Part shown: piece by piece, positions 30,296-35,863 of the stretch
How positions within the stretch are numbered: position 1 is the stretch's first letter
How the letters are laid out: each line of letters opens with the position of its first letter
Source of the DNA: an uncultured Ruminococcus sp.
Lineage (GTDB): Bacteria > Bacillota > Clostridia > Oscillospirales > Ruminococcaceae
Reading direction: 5' to 3'
Assembly (NCBI GenBank): GCA_945868475.1
Contig: CAMBLM010000017.1
Coordinates: 1 to 35,863, forward strand
DNA: 35,863 bases
Program-made: the position numbers and the translations under genes
Notes under the pieces: generated by a model
The model's database searches: none
What the model saw: the letters and a program-made list of their open reading frames with translations, nothing else
What the model was told of the DNA's origin: nothing

Positions 30296-30571
30296 ATGAG
30301 TAACAACGAATTACACGCAGTAATCAAGGAACTGAAAGAGTTCAAGCTTCTTAAAGAAGAAGCAGAAGCAAGAATTACAGAACTTGAAAACATCATCAAG
30401 TCCGAAATGAAGTCACAGGACACTAACAAAATGAATGTCGGCGAATACAAATGCAGTCTTGCAGTAGTCAACAGCAACAGAATCGACAGCAAAGCACTTC
30501 AAGAGAAAGAGCCAGCGATCTATACAGCATTTCTCAAAACTTCATCTTATGAACGTTTGACCGTAAGATAA
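30296..30571 (+). CDS. Phage-type small coiled-coil protein, 91 aa
   Basis: The N-terminal half is a coiled coil (ELKEFKLLKEEAEARITELE). It is followed by VGEYKCSLAVVNSNRIDSKA and a C-terminal TSSYERLTVR. This coil-plus-SRIDTKAL-plus-final-strand layout is shared by small proteins of Clostridia phages and integrative elements that lie near recombination genes, from memory. No function is assigned. AGGAGG seven bases upstream supports the start. It lies between two hairpin-rich spacers. Confidence 0.72.
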   Translation: MSNNELHAVIKELKEFKLLKEEAEARITELENIIKSEMKSQDTNKMNVGEYKCSLAVVNSNRIDSKALQEKEPAIYTAFLKTSSYERLTVR

Positions 30572-30578
30572 ATGAAAC

Positions 30579-30671
30579 GCCCTTATGCAAGCGACCAAAC
30601 AAACATAAGGGCAAGCAACACCCGATAACTACAAAGGGCGGTTACTGTTTTAATTATAGCACTAACCGCCC
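30579..30671 (+). promoter_or_regulatory. Intercistronic RNA structures 2 and 3
   Basis: Two perfect 9-bp stems: GCCCTTATG/CATAAGGGC (30579-30587 with 30604-30612) and GGGCGGTTA/TAACCGCCC (30636-30644 with 30663-30671). Neither has a T-run, so they are not simple terminators. Confidence 0.6.
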
Positions 30672-30701
30672 AAAAGTCAAGAAGATTTGGAGGTTTTCAA
30701 A

Positions 30702-31061
30702 GTGAATTTCATATCAAGACGAGAAGCAAGCCTTGTTGCTTGTAAGCTCACATTTGATGATATAAGAAGATATAACAACATTCAAGATATGTCAATCATT
30801 GAGTGTGACAACTGGAGCAACGGTCTTTCAGCCTATATCGAAATAGTTTACAACGGCACAAAAGCCATTTTTGATGAAATCGTTGCAGACTTCAACGGCA
30901 ACTACAACCGCAAATTTCTGAACGATAAGGGCGAAGAAATAAGCTATTACAGAGTTATGGACAATTTCCTCACCTATATGCTCAGACCTGAAAACGCTAG
31001 GAAAAGATACACGGCTAACAACTTCAATAAGTTTCTCGCTGCCAATTACACGGAAATTTGA
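30702..31061 (+). CDS. Hypothetical protein, 119 aa, GTG start
   Basis: I do not recognise the family. The protein begins NFISRREASLVACKLTFDDI and has mixed alpha/beta character with a central YIEIVYNGTKAIFDEIV strand-helix unit. Its C-terminus (ARKRYTANNFNKFL) is basic. The start is a GTG at 30702, chosen because TTGGAGG lies 8 bases before it; the TTG at 30687 is part of that ribosome site. It is followed after 17 bases by the DUF262 gene. Confidence 0.68.
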   Translation: MNFISRREASLVACKLTFDDIRRYNNIQDMSIIECDNWSNGLSAYIEIVYNGTKAIFDEIVADFNGNYNRKFLNDKGEEISYYRVMDNFLTYMLRPENARKRYTANNFNKFLAANYTEI

Positions 31062-31078
31062 ATCGGAGGTTTACTGTT

Positions 31079-32248
31079 ATGGAAAAAATCAAGAGCAAAG
31101 CCACACAGCCGAAAGAAGTCACTTCTGCAATAGAGGTTGACGGAAAAATCTATAATTTGCTTTCAATCGACCTTGCAAGCGACAGACTTGTAAAAGAAGT
31201 TCCATATAATGTCGGTGAATATGTCCGCAAGTTTGACAGCGGAGATATTGCAGGTGAAACACCCACACAGAGAACACCCGACCAATGGAGCAAGCAGAAA
31301 AAATCACGCTTTATACTATCGCTTTTGCTTAACCGTCCTGTTGGTGCGATACTTACAGCAAAGGGAAATTCCGACAGCTTAAACTATGCACGGAAAACTA
31401 TTATAGATGGTTTGCAGAGAAGCACGGCAATGAGCGACTATATAAACAACCGTTTCACATTCACCAAAGACACACCACCTATTAAATGCCGTTACAAGAA
31501 CGATGACGGAAAAATCATATCGGAAAATTATGAACTTGCAGGAAAGAAGTTTTCAAGGCTTCCAAAGGTATTGCAGGAATCAATTCTTGAATACAGATTG
31601 ACAACATACCTTTATGAAGGCTTTACAGATGATGAGCTTGACAACATAATGTACTGCGTTAATAACGGAGCATCTTTCAAGCCGTTCCAGAAAATGCGTA
31701 TTGTTTTAGGTACTGCAATAATGGAAGAAATACAGCCTGTTTGTGACGGTGTATTCTGGGAGAAAACGGAAAATATCACCGCAAAGAATGATAATATTTT
31801 AGGCTGTGTTATACGCTCCCTTATGCTTGTAACTGGATATGATTACAACAATCTCGGCACTTCCGAAATGACAAAATTTTGCGAACACTTCACAGAAAAC
31901 GGCAGCATCAAAGACATAACAAAGCTTGACACCCTTTTCAATCAGCTTAACGGAATAATTCACAGAAAAATGAATGATGATGAATACACATTCCTTACAC
32001 CTTGCTTTATACCACATCTTATAGCAAATCTGAATAAGTTCAATACAATGGGAATTGCAGACGATACAGTATATACAGCTTTTTTGAATGACTTTTTGAG
32101 TTCGGAAAGTTACACAGAATTTAATTCCCATTGCAAGAAAATAGCCAGCGGAGGCGGTTTATATTCCCGTTCATCGGTTGAAAAAAGACAGGCTATTTTT
32201 GATAATGCGCTTGATATGTATGTTTCAAGCATAAGGAAAACTGCATAA
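31079..32248 (+). CDS. DUF262 (ParB/Srx-fold) domain protein
   Basis: This 389-aa protein has a DUF262-type N-terminal domain: VGEYVRKFDSGDI (about 47-59), RPVGAILTAKGNS and the key IIDGLQRSTAMSDYINNRF (about 108-126), equivalent to the DGQQR motif. The DUF262 fold binds or hydrolyses nucleotides in GmrSD-type type IV restriction enzymes. The C-terminal DUF1524 HNH nuclease domain of GmrSD is missing; the rest is helical and unassigned. A regulator or a partner nuclease supplied in trans are possible. GGAGG upstream fixes the start at 31079. The gene is followed after 23 bases by the last gene of the operon. Confidence 0.85.
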   Translation: MEKIKSKATQPKEVTSAIEVDGKIYNLLSIDLASDRLVKEVPYNVGEYVRKFDSGDIAGETPTQRTPDQWSKQKKSRFILSLLLNRPVGAILTAKGNSDSLNYARKTIIDGLQRSTAMSDYINNRFTFTKDTPPIKCRYKNDDGKIISENYELAGKKFSRLPKVLQESILEYRLTTYLYEGFTDDELDNIMYCVNNGASFKPFQKMRIVLGTAIMEEIQPVCDGVFWEKTENITAKNDNILGCVIRSLMLVTGYDYNNLGTSEMTKFCEHFTENGSIKDITKLDTLFNQLNGIIHRKMNDDEYTFLTPCFIPHLIANLNKFNTMGIADDTVYTAFLNDFLSSESYTEFNSHCKKIASGGGLYSRSSVEKRQAIFDNALDMYVSSIRKTA

Positions 32249-32271
32249 TAAAACGAAATGAGGTATTTATA

Positions 32272-32673
32272 ATGATTATTCTTGAAAATGAATTCACACC
32301 CATAGCAATTACACTTTCCCTTGCCGATATTGGCATTGATACGGAAAAAGTTCTTGATACAACCGATGAAATAGGCGGAGGTCTTTTTGATAAGCTTTAT
32401 CTGCCTTTCAAGGACAATGACAAGCTTCTTGCAAAGATAAAGGATATGGTAACGGAAATTGCCATTGCAAACTGTTATTACTGTTATCCATATATGACTA
32501 TTGAAGAAACAGCCGAGTCTTTCCCGAATGTATTTCCCATTGCATATAATGCAGATTTTGACCTTGAGTATTCAGCAAACGGAACAGCAAAGCTTCAAGT
32601 GTGGATTGAGCCAAAGAATCCAGAGGACAAGCAATATCTTGATGACAGTATACAAACACTTTTGAGCCTTTGA
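32272..32673 (+). CDS. Hypothetical protein, 133 aa, next to the DUF262 gene
   Basis: I do not recognise this protein. It starts MIILENEFTPIAITLSLADI and is mixed alpha/beta, acidic, with a central NCYYCYPYMTIEET stretch and a beta-rich C-terminus (GTAKLQVWIEPKNPEDKQYL). The close spacing to the DUF262 gene (23 bases) suggests they work together. AATGAGGT gives a modest ribosome site. It is the last gene before the right attachment site; the spacer 32674-32764 shows nothing clear. Confidence 0.65.
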   Translation: MIILENEFTPIAITLSLADIGIDTEKVLDTTDEIGGGLFDKLYLPFKDNDKLLAKIKDMVTEIAIANCYYCYPYMTIEETAESFPNVFPIAYNADFDLEYSANGTAKLQVWIEPKNPEDKQYLDDSIQTLLSL

Positions 32674-32764
32674 ATTAATAATATGGCTTAAAACCGTAAT
32701 TTGAGCATATCTACATAATGGTAAATAAATCCATATAAAGCAGACTAATTAATATGTGCTTGCC

Positions 32765-32809
32765 CTCATAACCCGAAGGTCGTTGGTTCAAATCCAGCCT
32801 CCGCAACCA
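32765..32809 (+). repeat. attR of element 1 / left attachment site of element 2
   Basis: An exact 45-base copy of the initiator tRNA 3' end including CCA. There is no 5' half, so it is not a tRNA gene. The integrase of element 2 lies directly to its right, so this repeat probably serves as the shared junction of two tandem elements. Confidence 0.92.
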
Positions 32810-32816
32810 ACGTAGA

Positions 32817-32852
32817 ATAGCCGTTTGATTGATTTCAGACGGCTATTATTTT
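32817..32852 (+). terminator. Terminator next to attR
   Basis: ATAGCCGTTTGA (32817-32828) pairs with TCAGACGGCTAT (32835-32846), followed by TATTTTATT. It resembles the terminator that follows the intact tRNA. Confidence 0.8.
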
Positions 32853-32869
32853 ATTCTGAAAACGAGGTT

Positions 32870-32888
32870 TTGTGCGCCATTTGTGCGC
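32870..32888. repeat. Direct repeats TTGTGCGC, possible arm sites of integrase 2
   Basis: TTGTGCGC at 32870-32877 and 32881-32888, between the attachment site and the integrase stop, where arm-type sites are expected. Confidence 0.4.
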
Positions 32889-32931
32889 TATTGTAATTAA
32901 AACAGATTAAAGATTATCAAAAGTTGTCGTG

Positions 32932-32975
32932 AACACCGCAGAAGCAAAATTGCTTTTGCAGGTGTTTTTTTATGC
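32932..32975. terminator. Hairpin after integrase 2
   Basis: AACACCGCAGAAGCAA pairs with TTGCTTTTGCAGGTGTT with one bulge (32932-32966). A T-run follows on the plus side and overlaps the integrase 3' end on the other strand. It could shield the integrase from read-through from the tRNA side. Confidence 0.6.
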
Positions 32976-34448
32976 CTGCTTGTCTGCGGCGTCACTTTTT
33001 CCGAGAATTATGTCTGATACGCAGTTGACAACCTGCTCCCTTCCGTTTTCAAGTATATGTTCATATATATTCATTGTTGTTGTAACGCTTTTATGCCCTA
33101 ACCATTTGCTTATTGTGACAATATCGACGCCGTTCAGACAAAGAATTGAAGCTAATGTATGTCGGAAAGCGTGAGGGTTTATATGCGGCAGATCGTACTT
33201 CTTTGAAAATTTCTTGAAATAATCGGTTATGCTGTCGGGGTGCATAGGGTAACCCACATTAGCACCGCTGTCCTGCACGAAAAGAAAATCTGCTCGTTCT
33301 GAATGTTCAATGCCCTTGCTGTCTTTGATGTTGATGAAGCTATGCCATTCAGAACCGCAGGAAATACGGAAGTTGTTCCAGTATGCTTTATATTCCCTCA
33401 AAAGCTGCACGGTTTCTTCGGGAAGATTAATATATCTGTCAGATGTTGTTGTTTTGGGGGTATCTTGATACACGCCTATTTCCTGCGAATAGAGCAGGTT
33501 GTTGTATATATGCAGAACGCCTTTGTCAAGGTCGACAGCGTTCCATTTTAAGCCTGCGATCTCTCCACGGCGGCAACCCGTAACAATGAGCAGGTGTGCT
33601 ATTGTGTGCCATTTAAATGGCTCTTTTTTCAAGCATTCTCTTATTCGTTCAAGGTCGGAAAGTTCAAAATAATTAACGTCGGTGCTATGATCTGATTTAG
33701 GCTTGTTTATAACCTTGTCGGCGGCGTTGTATTGAACAAGCATTTCCTTTTCTGCCTGCGAAAGTATGAGAGAAATTAAACGGTGATGTTCTCTTACTGT
33801 CTTTTCGGAAAGGGGGCGGCTGTCAAGTTCGATTTTAAACAGCTTCTTAACGGGCGTTTTTAATACCTTGCATATCTTTTCAGCACTTGTGCCGCTTATA
33901 TCCTGCATTTTGAATACAGTTGAAATTGTTGTCAAAGATACGCCCGACGCTTCCGAAAGCTGTATTTTAGTGAAGCCTTTTTCTTTCATAAAAGTTTTTA
34001 AGTCAACTATCGGTGTTGCTGTTGAAGCATTCTGCCGTATTCCTTCCTGCCGTAGCTGCGAATAGAAATTGTTGAGGTGCTGCGGTCGGAGATCAGCGAG
34101 CTTTATATGTCCGATACCTGCGTTTATACGTCCCATTAATGCGTTGTAACGGTCGATTGTGCGTCGTTTTGTTCCGCTGTCTGCCTTGCATTTCAGAACG
34201 TATTCTGCATATTCTGCAAATGTCTGCTTATTATCAAGGGCGTAACCTGCTCGGCATTGTTCCTCAAACTGTACAGCTTGGCGGTTCAGTTCCTTTTCAA
34301 TCTGCTTTGCGGTCATTTTCGGGTCGGGTTTCCAACTCATAGTATAAGGCTTAAGGCGTTTACCCGAACTGTCGTAACCGTGATACACTCTTATTGTGTA
34401 TGATGTTATAATGCCGTCTTTATTTTTCCTTGGTGTTATGTTTGCCAT
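32970..34448 (-). CDS. Tyrosine integrase of element 2 with inserted XRE-type HTH
   Basis: The 492-aa recombinase has an AP2-like N-terminal region (about 1-70), a core-binding domain (about 75-140 and about 208-250) and a catalytic domain. The catalytic residues are R293 (GCRRGEI), H426 and R429 (HAFRH), H452 (LGH) and Y462 (NIYEHI). Between the two halves of the core-binding domain lies an insert of about 60 residues (148-207) that reads as an XRE helix-turn-helix: FTKIQLSEASGVSLTTISTV, then SAEKICKVLKTPVKKLFKI. Usual relatives are about 380-420 residues, matching the extra length. The insert might bind att or repressor sites. The ATG follows the repressor stop directly with no gap. Confidence 0.93.
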   Translation of the reverse strand: MANITPRKNKDGIITSYTIRVYHGYDSSGKRLKPYTMSWKPDPKMTAKQIEKELNRQAVQFEEQCRAGYALDNKQTFAEYAEYVLKCKADSGTKRRTIDRYNALMGRINAGIGHIKLADLRPQHLNNFYSQLRQEGIRQNASTATPIVDLKTFMKEKGFTKIQLSEASGVSLTTISTVFKMQDISGTSAEKICKVLKTPVKKLFKIELDSRPLSEKTVREHHRLISLILSQAEKEMLVQYNAADKVINKPKSDHSTDVNYFELSDLERIRECLKKEPFKWHTIAHLLIVTGCRRGEIAGLKWNAVDLDKGVLHIYNNLLYSQEIGVYQDTPKTTTSDRYINLPEETVQLLREYKAYWNNFRISCGSEWHSFINIKDSKGIEHSERADFLFVQDSGANVGYPMHPDSITDYFKKFSKKYDLPHINPHAFRHTLASILCLNGVDIVTISKWLGHKSVTTTMNIYEHILENGREQVVNCVSDIILGKSDAADKQA

Positions 34449-35063
34449 TTATTTTCCTTCTTTCAAATGCTTTTCAAAAAGTTCGGTTATTTCTTCACAA
34501 AGCTTTTGTTTATACACAGGTTCTAATCCCATTGCGCCAACTAAAGAAAGTGCCTTTGCAAATTCAGCTGGAATTTTATCGAAAGAGCCGTTGTCCGTTT
34601 TTAATCCAGCTCCAGCAATAACACCTTTGGCTACTGTTTCTACAGAAGGATATATAAAATTATAATTCATATCGGCATCACAAAAATATATTATAATATT
34701 TTTAAACTCTTCGCTTTCAATTATTTCTGACGCTATATCTTTTTGCTTTTTGATGAGATTGCAAATATTTCTAATCGCTTCTTCCGAAAGTCCCGTATAT
34801 TTGCACACGGCTACTAAGTTGGTGTTTGCTGTTTGTATTTCTGTTTCTCCGAGCAAGTATTCAAAAGAAACATTGAAAAATGAGTGATAGACTTTTAACT
34901 CGGTTAAAGACATTTCACGCTTTCCGTTTTCAAGTTCACTTATTCTCGATGACGCTATAGAAAGTTTTTCAGCTAATTTGTTTACCCCCATAGGCTTTTT
35001 GTTTTCATCGAGAGTGGATAATCTCAAATTTCTATAAATCTCGCTTAATTCTATTTGGCTCAT
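34449..35063 (-). CDS. XRE-family repressor of element 2
   Basis: This 204-aa protein has an N-terminal helix-turn-helix (about 25-65: MGVNKLAEKLSIASSRISEL) and a C-terminal helical region (about 85-204), probably for oligomerisation. It is likely the element repressor, controlling the divergent operon. The start at 35063 has GGTGG upstream. Its stop is directly followed by the integrase ATG, so repressor and integrase are made from one mRNA. A palindrome ATTACC-5-GGTAAT in the divergent region is a candidate operator. Confidence 0.85.
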   Translation of the reverse strand: MSQIELSEIYRNLRLSTLDENKKPMGVNKLAEKLSIASSRISELENGKREMSLTELKVYHSFFNVSFEYLLGETEIQTANTNLVAVCKYTGLSEEAIRNICNLIKKQKDIASEIIESEEFKNIIIYFCDADMNYNFIYPSVETVAKGVIAGAGLKTDNGSFDKIPAEFAKALSLVGAMGLEPVYKQKLCEEITELFEKHLKEGK

Positions 35064-35154
35064 TGTTACCACCTTTGTAATTTGATGTACAATTTTTACT
35101 GCAGATGTTATTATTTTTGGAACTTACTTGAAAAAATGAATGCTTTGTGTTAAT

Positions 35155-35171
35155 ATTACCGTAGTGGTAAT
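35155..35171. promoter_or_regulatory. Palindromic operator candidate in the divergent region of element 2
   Basis: ATTACC and GGTAAT halves around 5 bases. TTACCAC also occurs at 35065-35071, inside the repressor ribosome-site region, and reads GTGGTAA on the other strand as at 35164-35170. I could not place consensus promoters here with confidence. Confidence 0.55.
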
Positions 35172-35254
35172 TATAGTTGTTGTTATTACTATTATTGTAT
35201 CACATATTAGCAAGTTTGTCAACCACTAACACAAAAAGAAAGAAGGAAAAATAA

Positions 35255-35449
35255 ATGGTAAAGGCAAATACCGATATAAGAACAGCTTTGAAAATGGCAA
35301 AAATTCCGATTTGGGCGTGTGCTGCTGTGATTGGAGTGCACGAGAATACTCTTTTAAGAAAACTCCGATTTGAACTTTCGGAGCAGGAGAAAAAGCCTAT
35401 TTTTGAAGCTATTGAGAGAATTAAGGAAAATGAAAGCAAGGCTGAATAA
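35255..35449 (+). CDS. Small HTH-like early protein of element 2, 64 aa
   Basis: The protein reads MVKANTDIRTALKMAKIPIW, then AAVIGVHENTLLRKLRFELS, a likely helix-turn-helix without a wing, ending in a charged helix (IFEAIERIKENESKAE). Small proteins of this kind are the first gene after the repressor in many Firmicutes integrative elements and phages. They are thought to regulate DNA transactions. GGAA seven bases upstream supports the start. The excisionase-like gene follows after 29 bases. Confidence 0.72.
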   Translation: MVKANTDIRTALKMAKIPIWACAAVIGVHENTLLRKLRFELSEQEKKPIFEAIERIKENESKAE

Positions 35450-35478
35450 AGCTTTGAGCAGGTCAGCAAGGAGGTAAA

Positions 35479-35754
35479 ATGGACGAATTAAACAGAGAGT
35501 TTGTGCACAACTGCACAATACACACAAGCATACCAACAATGAAAACAATAGACGATACAGCTGTTCTTCTCGGACTTCCAAAACATTGGGTTCGGCAAAA
35601 GGTTCTTAACGGTGAGATTGTGGCGGTTAAGTCGGGCAAACGTTACCTTGTGAACGTCGATAAGCTTATAGAATACCTTAATAGCAATACATTGACGCCT
35701 ACCGAAGAAACCGTTTCGCACGGCGGTATAAAACCCGTTCCCGTTAAGCTTTAA
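35479..35754 (+). CDS. Excisionase-like winged-helix protein of element 2
   Basis: The 91-aa protein has a central excisionase/MerR-type winged helix: IDDTAVLLGLPKHWVRQKVL, then a wing with AVKSGKRYLVNVDKLIEYL. It would direct the integrase to excision. Residues 1-22 and 72-91 are flexible. AGGAGG five bases upstream gives a strong start. Here the excisionase is in the divergent early operon, unlike element 1 where it sits beside the integrase. Confidence 0.85.
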   Translation: MDELNREFVHNCTIHTSIPTMKTIDDTAVLLGLPKHWVRQKVLNGEIVAVKSGKRYLVNVDKLIEYLNSNTLTPTEETVSHGGIKPVPVKL

Positions 35755-35768
35755 GGCGGTGTAGTACA

Positions 35769-35863
35769 ATGAGCAATAACAAAAAAGCAAATTTAGGAAA
35801 CGGCTTTTTGTTTATGTATGACTGGCTTCCTGCTTTAGAAATTTTATCGGGAGAAGAAGTAAA
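35769..35863 (+). CDS. Start of a further early gene of element 2 (partial)
   Basis: The visible 31 codons start MSNNKKANLGNGFLFMYDWL and continue PALEILSGEEV, running off the window end. The MYDWLPALEIL stretch is typical of the N-terminus of a family of small phage and element proteins of the DUF6291 type, from memory. AAGGCGGTG upstream supports the start. It lies 14 bases after the excisionase gene. Confidence 0.65.
   Translation, partial: MSNNKKANLGNGFLFMYDWLPALEILSGEEV

Larger units (their letters stand above)
32765..35863. mobile_element. Integrative element 2, left part (runs off the window)
   Basis: It begins at the tRNA-derived repeat, followed by a terminator, a tyrosine integrase, a repressor and a divergent early operon with an excisionase-like gene. 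The right end is not in the window. Codon and base composition differ somewhat from element 1, being less AT-rich, which suggests a separate origin. Confidence 0.75.

Noticed and set aside
32765-32809. Second tRNA gene
   Set aside because: Only the 3' 45 bases are present; there is no acceptor 5' strand or D-arm. It is an attachment-site repeat.

Overview
The window looks like chromosomal DNA of a Gram-positive anaerobe of the Clostridia, most likely a Ruminococcus-like member of the Oscillospiraceae. Evidence: a reverse-type rubrerythrin, a type III pantothenate kinase paired with an ECF transporter S component, a rhodanese-less ThiI, a DivIVA-like protein, strong GGAGG ribosome sites and near-consensus TTGACA-17-TATAAT promoters. 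The genus is inferred from overall gene character, not proven.

Bases 1-19890 are ordinary host backbone: a truncated membrane-protein gene built from near-identical 180-bp tandem repeats; a MetRS-like class I tRNA ligase, an unknown helical protein and thiI on the minus strand; an S-component-like membrane protein overlapping a giant hybrid sensor kinase on the plus strand; a DUF4190-like protein; a CPBP protease; rubrerythrin; a ClpC-type unfoldase; a DivIVA-like coiled-coil protein followed by a fumarase beta subunit; an XRE regulator fused to a degenerate desulfoferrodoxin; a 55-aa membrane protein; and the coaX/S-component pair. Between the CPBP gene and rubrerythrin lies a compact locus (11438-11821) with all the parts of a type I toxin-antitoxin system: a 31-aa hydrophobic peptide, a sequestered ribosome site, an mRNA whose 5' and 3' ends are complementary, and a consensus convergent promoter for an antisense RNA.

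At 19894-19970 is an initiator tRNA-Met gene. Its last 45 bases are repeated exactly at 32765-32809, and a tyrosine integrase gene lies just inside each copy. I read this as two integrative elements inserted one behind the other at the same tRNA. Element 1 (19926-32809, AT-rich) carries an integrase and excisionase, two phage-like small genes, a lone AAA ATPase, a tape-measure fragment, a dense hairpin array that may be a structured RNA, a ribbon-helix-helix protein fused to an RNA polymerase alpha-CTD-like domain with six operator repeats upstream, a DUF3990-like toxin candidate whose first residues resemble the DNA polymerase sliding clamp, a DnaJ-like protein and an XRE regulator. Divergent to these is a plus-strand operon ending in a DUF262 protein. 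It has no recognisable relaxase, terminase or capsid gene, so it resembles a decayed prophage or phage satellite.

Element 2 begins at 32765 and runs off the window end. It has an integrase with an XRE-type helix-turn-helix inserted before its catalytic domain, an XRE repressor abutting it, and a divergent early operon (small helical protein, excisionase-like protein, start of a further gene).
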